This document shows positions 1-7,126 of a DNA stretch of 10,416 nucleotides, in pieces. Position 1 is the first letter of the stretch; each line of letters opens with the position of its first letter. The notes beneath the pieces were generated by a model. It worked only from the letters and a program-made list of their open reading frames with translations. It was not told where the DNA came from and made no database searches. A program made the translations under genes and the position numbers. The DNA is from Phyllobacteriaceae bacterium UBA1940 (GTDB lineage Bacteria; Pseudomonadota; Alphaproteobacteria; Rhizobiales; Rhizobiaceae), in NCBI GenBank assembly GCA_002336975.1, contig DDFA01000065.1, forward strand, positions 1 to 10,416. The letters are read 5' to 3'.

Positions 1-417
1 TCAGCTCCCAGCGGAAATCAACATCTTGTCGGAATAGTTGTCTTCAAGGAACGATCCAAGCGTGTCGCCGTCCACCCAATCCATCTTCACGATGGGGTAG
101 CGCTTGCCATTCACCAGAACGCCGGTGGGCTGGTATTCGAAGCCGACGAAGTAGGAACCGCCTGCCGTCCGCAGCCCTTTGTCTACGTGCCCGTAACGGG
201 CTTCAAGGCCCTTCGCTTCCTTGTGGAAGCAGCGGATCGCGAACTTCCGGCCTTGGGCTGTCGCCGTGTAGGTGAGCGCGAATCCGCCACCAAGCGCGAT
301 GGGAAGCCCCATGCCGTTCGTGGCGATCTTCGCCGCTTTCAAGATGGGATCGCTGAACGCGGTCTGCGGGTGCTGAACCGTGTCGTTGTACTGGTCCATG
401 GTCGGATAGGCGGACAC
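1..417 (-). CDS. Protein kinase-like protein of a VWA-PP2C-kinase triad, N-terminal lobe only (truncated)
   Basis: The 138-residue product resembles the N-lobe of the serine/threonine kinase-like proteins that accompany VWA and PP2C genes. Visible are a glycine-rich stretch (GGGFALTY, residues 43-50), a beta-3-like strand (FAIRCF, 59-64) and a hinge-like segment (PIVKMDWVDGDTL, 108-120). In the beta-3 strand the usual ATP-contacting lysine position appears to be arginine (R62), though I am unsure of the family norm. The frame ends at a TGA in bases 3-1, just after the hinge, so the catalytic loop, the metal-binding loop and the whole C-lobe are absent; family members are several hundred residues longer. 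The start is a GTG at 417-415, ten bases after the phosphatase stop, with AGGGGG just upstream; an internal ATG (residue 7) is an alternative start. It is either a pseudogene fragment, cut by a frameshift, stop or insertion, or a split gene continuing left of the window. The family call is by recognition; the truncation is seen directly. Confidence 0.6.
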   Translation of the reverse strand: MSAYPTMDQYNDTVQHPQTAFSDPILKAAKIATNGMGLPIALGGGFALTYTATAQGRKFAIRCFHKEAKGLEARYGHVDKGLRTAGGSYFVGFEYQPTGVLVNGKRYPIVKMDWVDGDTLGSFLEDNYSDKMLISAGS

Positions 418-427
418 TGCGCACCCC

Positions 428-1111
428 CTAACCGATCACTAGAAGGGTGGTGTCGTCCCGACGCATGGTGCCGTCGGCACGTGCGTCTTCGACCAAGGCA
501 ACGAATTCCGCGCGCGTCTGAAGGGCTCGTAAGCGGGCGATGCGCTCGGGCCGGTCGGACAGAAGCCAAGCCCCTATGGCGTCCGTCATACAGAAGAGCT
601 TAGAGGTGCCATCTAGGCGCCAGTGCGTCGTGAAATTGGCGCCAAGGATCGCCGAATTCCTGTCGAGGATGGTCGAAAGCAAGAGCGGGTTTGCCCAGAA
701 CTGTTCCGGTTCACTGTAGGGGAACGTGGCACGAATTTCGGCCCCATCGTCCAACACGGCAAGCGAGTCCCCAATGCCTAAGATGGATACGCCGTCCGGA
801 CCGAGCCGCAGCCCCAAGAGCGTCGCAAAACTGCCCCGGTCGAAAGCGGCTTGCGCGCTCCACGACATTGTCGCCCGGTCGAAAGCTGTGTGATAGGCGC
901 CGATAACATGCGCCAGCCACGCTTCGTCGATCACCGGCCGCCGCACATACCGGGCGACCAGAATGCGCGCCCACCGGCGCGACGCAAAGGACTCCGACGC
1001 GCCATCGCTGACGGCATAGATGCCCTTCACATTGGCGCACGCGGTGGCGTCTTCGTTCAGGTGGGGCTCCGTGACCTGTTTCCCCATCGTCCAGCGATGT
1101 AGAACGCGCAT
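428..1111 (-). CDS. PP2C-family serine/threonine phosphatase (triad member)
   Basis: A 227-residue single-domain PP2C (PPM) metal-dependent protein phosphatase, predicted cytoplasmic. The family motifs occur in order: NED (19-21), SDGASESF (35-42, metal-binding D36), GSFATLLGLRL (93-103), GIGDS (112-116), MTDAIGAWLL (175-184, D177) and RRDDTTLLVI (217-226, D219/D220). The acidic metal ligands therefore look intact and the protein should be active. It probably removes phosphates added by the partner kinase, with the VWA protein as scaffold or target; that role is inferred from the triad. Its ATG follows the VWA gene's TGA by four bases, and the kinase start follows its own stop by ten, so the three genes are very likely co-transcribed leftwards. 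There is no clear Shine-Dalgarno sequence of its own, which fits translational coupling. An internal ATG at residue 9 is a possible later start. Confidence 0.85.
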   Translation of the reverse strand: MRVLHRWTMGKQVTEPHLNEDATACANVKGIYAVSDGASESFASRRWARILVARYVRRPVIDEAWLAHVIGAYHTAFDRATMSWSAQAAFDRGSFATLLGLRLGPDGVSILGIGDSLAVLDDGAEIRATFPYSEPEQFWANPLLLSTILDRNSAILGANFTTHWRLDGTSKLFCMTDAIGAWLLSDRPERIARLRALQTRAEFVALVEDARADGTMRRDDTTLLVIG

Positions 1112-1115
1112 CGCA

Positions 1116-1943
1116 TCACCGCAGATTGCTTGCGCGCGTGCCTATGTCGAAGAAGTCCACGATGGCTTCATAGCCCGCCTTGTAGCCGAAGAAACGGGAC
1201 TCGCTGCTGACCGAGTCATAGCCCTTGTCCCGAGCGACTTGGACAAGGTGGTCGGGGAAGGCGCTGGACATGCGGAAGAGTAACCGGCCGTATTCATCAA
1301 GGCCGCTGTCCGAAGAGGGGAACACCACCGGCTGACCGCCTGCGGTGGTAATATGAAGATTGAAGAGAAGGCATTCGCCGTCACTGGTGGACATTTGCTT
1401 CAGAGCGTCCGCGACTGCCGACGGATCGCCATCCGTCGAAGCGCCGTCGGTCACATGGATGATGGTTGGCGGGTAGGACGACGGATGCGCGTCGCACCAT
1501 TCCACGATGGCTTCCGCTGCGGTCCGCATGGCGGCCGTCATAGGCGTTCCACCCGAGCTTGTCGGATCGAACCATACCGGGAATTTCGTCGGCTGATCCA
1601 CCAGCCCACCGGCGCCATCTGGCACGCGCTTCACGCGTTCTTCGATCCGCAGCGGATTGGCTTCAATGTCGGACAGGGGGTGCAGAATTTTTCCGCCAAG
1701 AGCACCAGCAAAACCGGACTGGACCGAGTTTCCGTAAGAAATCACGCCTACGTCGAAGTAGTTTCGAACGCCGTCGGCGCGCGTGCATCGAATGACAAGC
1801 TGGTAGAGGGTCTTATTCAGTACGTCGGCAACGAACTGCGCCTTCGTTTGCTCTGTTTCCATCCTTTCATCCATCGAACCGGACTGGTCGATGATGAAAA
1901 GGAATGCTGAAGGACTGGTTCTGCTAATCTCTGCCGTATACAT
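1116..1943 (-). CDS. VWA domain-containing protein, TerY-like (triad member)
   Basis: The 275-residue protein is essentially one von Willebrand factor A domain with a complete metal-ion-dependent adhesion site: DQSGSM (19-24), the threonine of SGGTPM (T133) and the aspartate of HVTDGAS (D166). No signal peptide or membrane segment is visible, so a cytoplasmic protein is expected. Bacterial VWA proteins of this type bind a partner through the bound metal. With PP2C and kinase genes directly downstream it matches the TerY-phosphorylation triad, in which a VWA protein is thought to be the platform or substrate of reversible phosphorylation. The start is an ATG at 1943-1941; GGGAGG at 1953-1948 is a ribosome binding site with a short four-base spacer. 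It is the first gene of the leftward unit, and its promoter should lie in the following AT-richer stretch. No Ter genes (TerB, TerC, TerD) are in the window. Domain assignment is firm; biological role is inferred. Confidence 0.85.
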   Translation of the reverse strand: MYTAEISRTSPSAFLFIIDQSGSMDERMETEQTKAQFVADVLNKTLYQLVIRCTRADGVRNYFDVGVISYGNSVQSGFAGALGGKILHPLSDIEANPLRIEERVKRVPDGAGGLVDQPTKFPVWFDPTSSGGTPMTAAMRTAAEAIVEWCDAHPSSYPPTIIHVTDGASTDGDPSAVADALKQMSTSDGECLLFNLHITTAGGQPVVFPSSDSGLDEYGRLLFRMSSAFPDHLVQVARDKGYDSVSSESRFFGYKAGYEAIVDFFDIGTRASNLR

Positions 1944-2447
1944 GACGCCTCCCGCTGATCTCTACTCCTCCCACTTTGCATACTGAAGTTAATATTGCCA
2001 TATCGGTTGAGGCACGGAACGGAGACGACAGCGGGCTTGGTGGAGCAGGCTAGATCGAACAGGCTCTTTAAGCCGTCTGCAATCAGCTTGTCAGCAATCG
2101 TAGAAGGAAATGAGGATGTCGTACTGCCTGCGTCGGCATCGCAATCCCGACTACGCTCCTTTATGCCCGAGAACGTCCACGTTGGGTGTCTCTATTCAGG
2201 CTGGCTGCTGGCGGCACCCGTTACAACTCGGGCGTAGTTCGGAAACGCCAAACTATTGAAATAAATACATCTTTTCTGACCGAACTAATTCGGGCGAGGT
2301 TCGCTCGGTTTGAGACGAAAGCCATTCTGAGACGGGAAATCAGCGTTCCGGCAGTCTCTGAGGTTCGGTCGCCTCTGCTAAGTCCCTTTGAAATCAAAAG
2401 GAATTTCGACGCTCAAATCGGGTTGTGGGGTGTTTGCAATTTGATGG
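1944..2447. other. Gene-free, locally AT-rich stretch between triad and tRNA-Ser
   Basis: Five hundred bases with no supportable gene. Short open frames exist (1995-2237 plus, 2186-2551 plus), but their products resemble nothing I know, and the second runs straight through the tRNA gene. Composition is uneven and low for this genome: 2221-2280 has 23 G/C of 60. A five-base-stem hairpin (CCGAA, loop CTAA, TTCGG) sits at 2280-2293. The stretch should contain the promoter of the leftward triad and the 3' trailer of the tRNA. I looked for the end of a tyrosine recombinase and for a repeat of the tRNA 3' end and found neither by eye. Confidence 0.6.
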
Positions 2448-2535
2448 TGGCGGAGGGAGTGGGATTCGAACCCACGGTGACTTGCGCCACGCCGGTTTTC
2501 AAGACCGGTGCCTTAAACCGCTCGGCCATCCCTCC
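2448..2535 (-). tRNA. tRNA-Ser (anticodon UGA)
   Basis: The minus strand folds as an 88-nt class II tRNA with CCA encoded. The acceptor stem pairs GGAGGGA with TCCCTCC, the discriminator base is G, and CCA is at 2450-2448. The anticodon stem CCGGT/ACCGG closes the loop CTTGAAA, giving anticodon TGA at 2501-2499, which reads UCA and related serine codons. The long variable arm (GTGGCGCAAGTCAC region) is typical of tRNA-Ser, and the T-arm GTGGG-TTCGAAT-CCCAC is canonical. Its 3' end faces the accessory genes on the left, so it may be an island integration site. Confidence 0.97.
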
Positions 2536-2545
2536 GACGCTGGCG

Positions 2546-2574
2546 CTGTAGCGCAAAAGGGCAGCTTCGCACAA
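2546..2574 (-). promoter_or_regulatory. Candidate promoter of tRNA-Ser
   Basis: Reading leftwards, TTGTGC (2574-2569) and CTACAG (2551-2546) are separated by 17 bases, and the tRNA 5' end follows ten bases after the second box. Spacing suits a housekeeping sigma factor; the hexamers match the alphaproteobacterial consensus only partly. The rest of the 2536-2766 gap must also hold the rightward rlpA promoter, for which I saw no convincing boxes. Confidence 0.3.
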
Positions 2575-2766
2575 GCAAGCGATTGGACGGTGCGGCAAAC
2601 CTCGAATCGGCGCCGGCGTCACAAATTTGCCCGCTTCGCGTCACATTTGCTTAAGCGACCGCTAATCAGTTCCACGTTAGATGGACATTCAGGCGGTGTC
2701 GGCGACTGGCCGGTTCGAAGCGCAGTTGACTGGGTATCCGGGCCTTTCGCCCGCGGGGACGTTCGA

Positions 2767-4017
2767 ATGAAATTGCAGATTGGCCGGCTGGCGATGCGGA
2801 CGGGCGTGGCGATGGCGGCAGTCATAGGGGCGTCGCTGATCGCCGGATGCGCGTCTCAGCCGGTGCCGCGCGCCAAGGTCGGCAACAAGCCGCAGGCACA
2901 GTCCAAGGAATATTTTTCCGAAACCGAGTATGGCGTCAAAGCCAGTCCGCGGGTCACCAACAAACGCTCGCGCCTGCCGCGCGGCGGCGGCCGCGACCAG
3001 ATCGGCAGGCCCTACCAGGTCAAGGGCCAGTGGTATTATCCGAAGGAGCAGCCGGGCTATTCCAGGTCGGGCAAGGCGTCCTGGTATGGCGACGCGTTCC
3101 ACGGACGCCTCACCGCCAATGGCGAAATCTACGACATGACCCATTTGTCGGCGGCGCATCCGACAATGCCGTTGCCCAGCTACGCCCGGGTGACCAATCT
3201 GAAGAACGGTTCTTCGGTCATCGTCCGGGTCAACGATCGCGGCCCTTACGCGCAAGGACGGGTGATTGACCTGTCGAAACGCGCCGCCGAGATGCTGGAC
3301 TATACCCATAGCGGCATCGCCGACGTGCGGGTGGACTATGTCGGCCGCGCACCGCTGGAAGGGGCCGACGATGCCTATTTGCTGGCGTCCTACCGGCCAG
3401 GAAACGCTGCGCCTGGCCCGGACGACGGCCTCGCCACCGGCGTCATGATCGCCATGGCCGGCCCGACACCGACAGGTCCATCCGCCGTGTCACCGGTCGC
3501 CGCCGCCGCGTTCCCCGGCAAACTGACCAATAGCGGCTCATTGCCCGCGCCCTCGGCGCCGGTGCAGGTTGCCTCGTCCACCGACGCGCCGGTCCTCGAC
3601 ATGGCCGGAGGCCAATTGCGTCCCGCAGCCATCGAACTGCCCGAGACCGGGCCGCAGATCGTCCGGCGGCCGGTCGACCTGGAAACAAAAGTCGCGCTCG
3701 CGCCGCTGTCCTACGCCGACGACCGTGTGGCCCGCGCCGCCGGCGTCCTGTCGCAATTCGCCACCGGCCAGACCGCCGCGCAAGCCGACGCGGACGCCCC
3801 CTACATTGCGGCAGGCACGTTCGCGGATTTCGCCAGGGCGGAAAAACTCGGCAAGGTTCTGGCGGCCTTCGGCCGGGCGGAGATCGAAACCGCCTTCGAC
3901 GGCAAGACAGCGTCGCACTCGGTGATCCTGCATCCGCGCGGCGCCCAGTCCGAAGACGCACTGTTGCGGCAGGCCTGGGCCGCCGGCGCGCCGGACGCCT
4001 TCATCGTCCGCGACTGA
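2767..4017 (+). CDS. rlpA: RlpA-family septal ring lytic transglycosylase, lipoprotein
   Basis: A 416-residue envelope protein. Residues 1-28 form a lipoprotein signal ending in lipobox IAGC, with lipidation expected at C28. The double-psi beta-barrel domain covers about 99-193: SGKASWYGDAFHGRLTANGE, then YDMTHLSAAHPTMPLPSYA and VRVNDRGPY. The conserved histidine (H131) and aspartate (D157), linked in characterised RlpA proteins to cleavage of denuded glycan strands, are both present. A long Ala/Pro-rich linker (about 210-340) leads to a divergent C-terminal region (344-416) that looks like a degenerate SPOR domain, which normally binds denuded peptidoglycan at the septum. The start is the ATG at 2767, preceded by GGGGAC, because it opens directly into the signal peptide; the frame is open much further upstream, but there it runs through the tRNA gene. 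The next gene also concerns peptidoglycan, 71 bases downstream. Confidence 0.9.
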   Translation: MKLQIGRLAMRTGVAMAAVIGASLIAGCASQPVPRAKVGNKPQAQSKEYFSETEYGVKASPRVTNKRSRLPRGGGRDQIGRPYQVKGQWYYPKEQPGYSRSGKASWYGDAFHGRLTANGEIYDMTHLSAAHPTMPLPSYARVTNLKNGSSVIVRVNDRGPYAQGRVIDLSKRAAEMLDYTHSGIADVRVDYVGRAPLEGADDAYLLASYRPGNAAPGPDDGLATGVMIAMAGPTPTGPSAVSPVAAAAFPGKLTNSGSLPAPSAPVQVASSTDAPVLDMAGGQLRPAAIELPETGPQIVRRPVDLETKVALAPLSYADDRVARAAGVLSQFATGQTAAQADADAPYIAAGTFADFARAEKLGKVLAAFGRAEIETAFDGKTASHSVILHPRGAQSEDALLRQAWAAGAPDAFIVRD

Positions 4018-4088
4018 CACAAATCGCTGCAAGCTGCGAATAGGCGGTTCAACCGCGCGCCCGGTTCGGCTATTGATGGCTCTAGCCC

Positions 4089-5291
4089 ATGAAACCCGTC
4101 GTCCGGATATATTTCGTAGCAATCTTCGCTGTCGTCCTCGTGCTTGCCGCGCCGGCTGGCGCGCAGCAGGCGCAGCAGTTCTCGACCCGCGCGCCACACG
4201 CCTATCTGATCGACGCCGAAACCGGGGCCGTGCTCCTGTCCAAGGCGGCGGATGCCCCGTTTTCGCCGGCGTCGCTTGCCAAGATCATGACCGCCGAGGT
4301 CGTTTTCGACGCGATCAGGACCGGCAGGATCGCCGACAATACGACCTACAAGGTGTCCGAGCACGCCTGGCGCACCGGCGGTGCGCCATCGCGCACCGCC
4401 ACCATGTTCGCTGCGCTCAATTCCGAGGTTTCGGTCGGCAACCTGTTGAACGGCCTGATGGCGATCTACGCCAACGACGCCGCGATCGTGCTGGCCGAGG
4501 GGTTCGCGGGATCGGAAGGCGCATTTGCCGCGTCGATGAACCAGCGTGCGGCGCAGCTTGGCCTGGCCAATTCCGCCTTCGTCAATCCGACCGGGTTTCC
4601 GGCCCCCGGCCAGAAGACGACGGTGCGCGACATGGTCAACCTGGCGCACCATCTGTGGAAGACCTATCCGGTGATGTTTTCGCGCTTTGGCCTGCCCGAA
4701 TTCAGCTGGAACAATATCACCCAGCAGAACAAGAATCCGCTGCTCAAGCTCGGCATCGGCAGCGACGGGCTTGTCGCGGGCTTTGCCGAGGGCGAGGGCT
4801 ATTCGATTGTCGCGACCGCCGAGCAGAACGGCCGAAGGCTCTTCCTCGCTCTGGCCGGCCTCGAGCGCGACAGCCATCGCATCGACGAAGCCAAGGCCGT
4901 CATCGCATGGGGCATGACAGCGTTCGACAAGGTCGAACTGTTCGGACGCGACGAGATCGTTGGCGAGGCCAGCGTTTTTGGCGGCGCCGCCTCGCGCGTC
5001 AAACTTCAGACCAGGGAGCCAATCTCCATTCTCGTGCCGACCGGCGGCGGCGAGAATTATGTCGGTCGAATCGTCTATCAGGGTCCTGTCGGCGCGCCGC
5101 TCGACAAGGGCGCGCAGATCGCCAGGCTGGTCGTCTATGATGACGAACGGGTGGTGCGCCAGGCGCCGCTGTTCGCCGCCGAGCCTGTCGGTGTCGGCAG
5201 CCTGACGCAGCGCGCCTGGGGGGCGATCTACGAACTCTCTTTCGGCTGGCTTCGCGGCCTGATGGCGGACGCCACGGCGGGGCGCGGATAA
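4089..5291 (+). CDS. D-alanyl-D-alanine carboxypeptidase family protein (peptidase S11) with altered active-site motifs
   Basis: A 400-residue protein with an N-terminal signal peptide (1-25, ending AGA before QQA), so periplasmic. The fold is that of low-molecular-weight penicillin-binding proteins of the DacA/DacF type, which trim the terminal D-Ala from peptidoglycan stem peptides. Motif one is intact: [12 protein letters not shown], with S62 and K65 (SxxK). Motif two, usually SxN in a context like SGNDA or SANDA, reads YANDAA (127-132), so the serine is tyrosine. Motif three, usually KTG in DGLKTG, reads DGLVAG (226-231), so both lysine and threonine are gone. The C-terminal beta-rich domain (about 290-355) is present, followed by a tail without a clear amphipathic helix. 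The fold call is strong; carboxypeptidase activity is doubtful. It may be a non-catalytic peptidoglycan-binding or regulatory relative. It lies 47 bases before tmk and probably belongs to the same operon. Confidence 0.88.
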   Translation: MKPVVRIYFVAIFAVVLVLAAPAGAQQAQQFSTRAPHAYLIDAETGAVLLSKAADAPFSPASLAKIMTAEVVFDAIRTGRIADNTTYKVSEHAWRTGGAPSRTATMFAALNSEVSVGNLLNGLMAIYANDAAIVLAEGFAGSEGAFAASMNQRAAQLGLANSAFVNPTGFPAPGQKTTVRDMVNLAHHLWKTYPVMFSRFGLPEFSWNNITQQNKNPLLKLGIGSDGLVAGFAEGEGYSIVATAEQNGRRLFLALAGLERDSHRIDEAKAVIAWGMTAFDKVELFGRDEIVGEASVFGGAASRVKLQTREPISILVPTGGGENYVGRIVYQGPVGAPLDKGAQIARLVVYDDERVVRQAPLFAAEPVGVGSLTQRAWGAIYELSFGWLRGLMADATAGRG

Positions 5292-5338
5292 TTCTTGGAC
5301 AACAGGCGCCGGCGGGAATCGGCGGGAGACAATCAGGC

Positions 5339-6013
5339 GTGAACCGCGGGCTGTTCATCACATTCGAGGGAGGCGAGGGGGCTGGCAAGTCGACCCAGAT
5401 GGCGCGGCTTGCCGAAAGCCTTCGCGCCGCCGGCCGCGATGTCTTGATCACCCGGGAGCCGGGCGGATCGCCCGGCGCGGAAGCCGTTCGTCACGTCCTT
5501 CTGTCGGGAGCGGCCGAGACCATGGGCCCGGCGATGGAGGCGGTTCTTTTCGCCGCCGCCAGATCCGACCATGTGGAACAGGTCATCCGCCCGGCCGTGA
5601 ACGCCGGTCAAATCGTCCTCTGCGACCGTTTCTTTGATTCCACCCGCGTCTATCAGGGCGTCACCGGCAATCTTTCACCGGACTTCATCGCAGCGCTCGA
5701 ACAGGTGACCGTCAACGGAATGACGCCGGATTTGACCATCATTCTCGATCTCGATCCTGCCGTTGGCCTGGCGCGCGCCGCATCGCGCCGCGGCAAGGAG
5801 GTTCCCGACCGGTTCGAGAAGGAAACGCTGGAAATCCATCGCCGCAGGCGGCAGGCATTCCTCGACATTGCCGCTGCCGAACCGGGCCGATGTGTCGTCA
5901 TCGACGCCAATCGCTCCCCGACCGCAGTCGCGTCCGCTGTTTCCGCAGCCGTCGACCGCGTGATCGCGCGCGCCGCCCGAATCTCGGCCCGGCCGGCAGG
6001 CGGAGCGACATGA
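5339..6013 (+). CDS. tmk: Thymidylate kinase
   Basis: A 224-residue cytoplasmic dTMP kinase, converting dTMP plus ATP to dTDP for dTTP synthesis. The P-loop GGEGAGKST (11-19) follows the FITFEG start, [11 protein letters not shown] (38-48) supplies the family's nucleotide-binding loop, and DRFFDST (96-102) is the DR(Y/F) motif that positions substrate. The LID segment [13 protein letters not shown] (148-160) is arginine-rich. Length is normal for the family. The start is a GTG at 5339, set ten bases after GGGAG (5324-5328); it is the only start that gives the conserved N-terminus. Its stop overlaps the holB ATG (ATGA), a sign of translational coupling. Tmk next to holB is a widely conserved pairing in bacteria. 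Confidence 0.97.
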   Translation: MNRGLFITFEGGEGAGKSTQMARLAESLRAAGRDVLITREPGGSPGAEAVRHVLLSGAAETMGPAMEAVLFAAARSDHVEQVIRPAVNAGQIVLCDRFFDSTRVYQGVTGNLSPDFIAALEQVTVNGMTPDLTIILDLDPAVGLARAASRRGKEVPDRFEKETLEIHRRRRQAFLDIAAAEPGRCVVIDANRSPTAVASAVSAAVDRVIARAARISARPAGGAT

Positions 6014-7074
6014 GCGACCGGCTGGCGCAAGAGCAGCACGACAGCCTGGACGGGATCGCCGATCCCGCCGAGAGCCAGCGCCTGGTAGGTCATGCCGAGG
6101 CGGTCGACAGCGTCATCGACGCTTATCGTCACGGCAAGCTGCATCATGCCTTGCTGCTGTCGGGTCCGCGCGGCGTCGGCAAGGCGACCTTTGCATTTCA
6201 GGTGGCGCGATACCTGCTCGAAAATCCCGACCCGGGCGTCGAGCGCGTGCCCTTTGGCGGGTCCGATCCGGACGGCTCGGTGTTCAGGCAGGTCGCCAGC
6301 GGCGCGCATCCGGGCGTGCTGCACCTGACGCGGCCGTTCGACGAGCGCGGCAAGAAATTCAAGACGTCGATCACCGTCGACGAAATGCGAAAAGTGTCGC
6401 GCTTCCTGTCCTTGCGGTCGCATGACGGCTCTTATCGCATTGTCATCGTCGACCCCGCCGACGACATGAATCGCAATGCCGCCAACGCCCTGCTCAAGAA
6501 TTTGGAGGAACCGCCGGCGAGGGTGCTGTTCCTGCTGGTTTCGCACGCCCCCGGCAGCCTGTTGTCGACCATCCGGTCGCGCTGCCAGGTGGCGCGATTC
6601 CAGCCGCTGTCGCAGGCCGAAATCGAGACGGTGCTGGCGGGGACGAACATTTCGCTGCCAGCCAATACCGACGAAAGGCGAGCCTTGCTTGATGGGGCAG
6701 CCGGGAGCGCGCGCAACGCCATCCTTCTGGCCGAGCATGGCGGGGCCGACATCATCGCGGCGGCCGACGCCTATCTTGAGGCGGCGCGAAAGGACCCGCT
6801 TGAAGCGTACCGGCTGGCCGACGCCGTGGCAGGACGCGATCACGAAGTCCGTTTCGCCATCCTTAATGACCATCTGCTCGACCGGATCGCCTCGGCGTCG
6901 AGCGCGGCCGCGATGCGCGGCGACACCAGGCATGCCGCCCGACTGGCCGAGTTGTGGAACGAGGCTCACGGCGTCATCGCCGAAACCGTCACGTTCAACC
7001 TCGACAAGCGCCAGCACGTCGTCGGCCTGCTCGACCGCGTCTCGGCCGGCCTCGCTCGGTCCGCCGCAGGATAG
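6010..7074 (+). CDS. holB: DNA polymerase III subunit delta'
   Basis: A 354-residue AAA+ clamp-loader subunit, part of the complex that loads the beta sliding clamp at primed sites during replication. The sequence shows GPRGVGKAT (52-60), a Walker A-like loop; VIVDPADDM (145-153) at the Walker B position; [14 protein letters not shown] (156-169), the signature of DnaX/HolB proteins; and the SRC motif (190-192), whose arginine acts in trans on a neighbouring subunit's ATP. The zinc-binding cysteine cluster of the gamma/tau subunit is absent: C192 is the only cysteine. The start is the ATG at 6010 overlapping the tmk stop; the frame is open upstream, but only over tmk coding sequence. An alpha-helical C-terminal collar domain fills the rest. 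The next gene begins 52 bases later. Confidence 0.95.
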   Translation: MSDRLAQEQHDSLDGIADPAESQRLVGHAEAVDSVIDAYRHGKLHHALLLSGPRGVGKATFAFQVARYLLENPDPGVERVPFGGSDPDGSVFRQVASGAHPGVLHLTRPFDERGKKFKTSITVDEMRKVSRFLSLRSHDGSYRIVIVDPADDMNRNAANALLKNLEEPPARVLFLLVSHAPGSLLSTIRSRCQVARFQPLSQAEIETVLAGTNISLPANTDERRALLDGAAGSARNAILLAEHGGADIIAAADAYLEAARKDPLEAYRLADAVAGRDHEVRFAILNDHLLDRIASASSAAAMRGDTRHAARLAELWNEAHGVIAETVTFNLDKRQHVVGLLDRVSAGLARSAAG

Positions 7075-7126
7075 CCAGAGCCGACCGGATGCGCTAATTG
7101 CAGCGCGTTGAGTGAAAGCAGAGCCG

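Noticed and set aside
1353..1910. Plus-strand open frame of 185 codons opposite the VWA gene
   Set aside because: The VWA gene on the other strand has a complete metal-binding site and operon context; this product is unrecognisable.
1995..2237. Plus-strand frame of 80 codons in the spacer, considered as an integrase remnant
   Set aside because: No recombinase motif is visible in this or the opposite-strand frames, and no ribosome binding site stands out.
2186..2551. Plus-strand open frame of 121 codons reading into the tRNA
   Set aside because: Its last third is the well-known spurious translation of the antisense strand of tRNA-Ser, and the first part resembles no protein I know.
2425..2766. 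Upstream extension of the rlpA frame by 114 codons
   Set aside because: It translates the antisense strand of the tRNA gene; the real start is at 2767, directly before the lipoprotein signal peptide.
4044..4056. Hairpin GCGGT-TCA-ACCGC after rlpA, considered as a terminator
   Set aside because: The stem is only five pairs and no T-rich tract follows, so there is no support for intrinsic termination.
5653..7017. Minus-strand open frame of 454 codons opposite tmk and holB
   Set aside because: Antisense shadow of two firmly identified genes, with a low-complexity, unrecognisable product.
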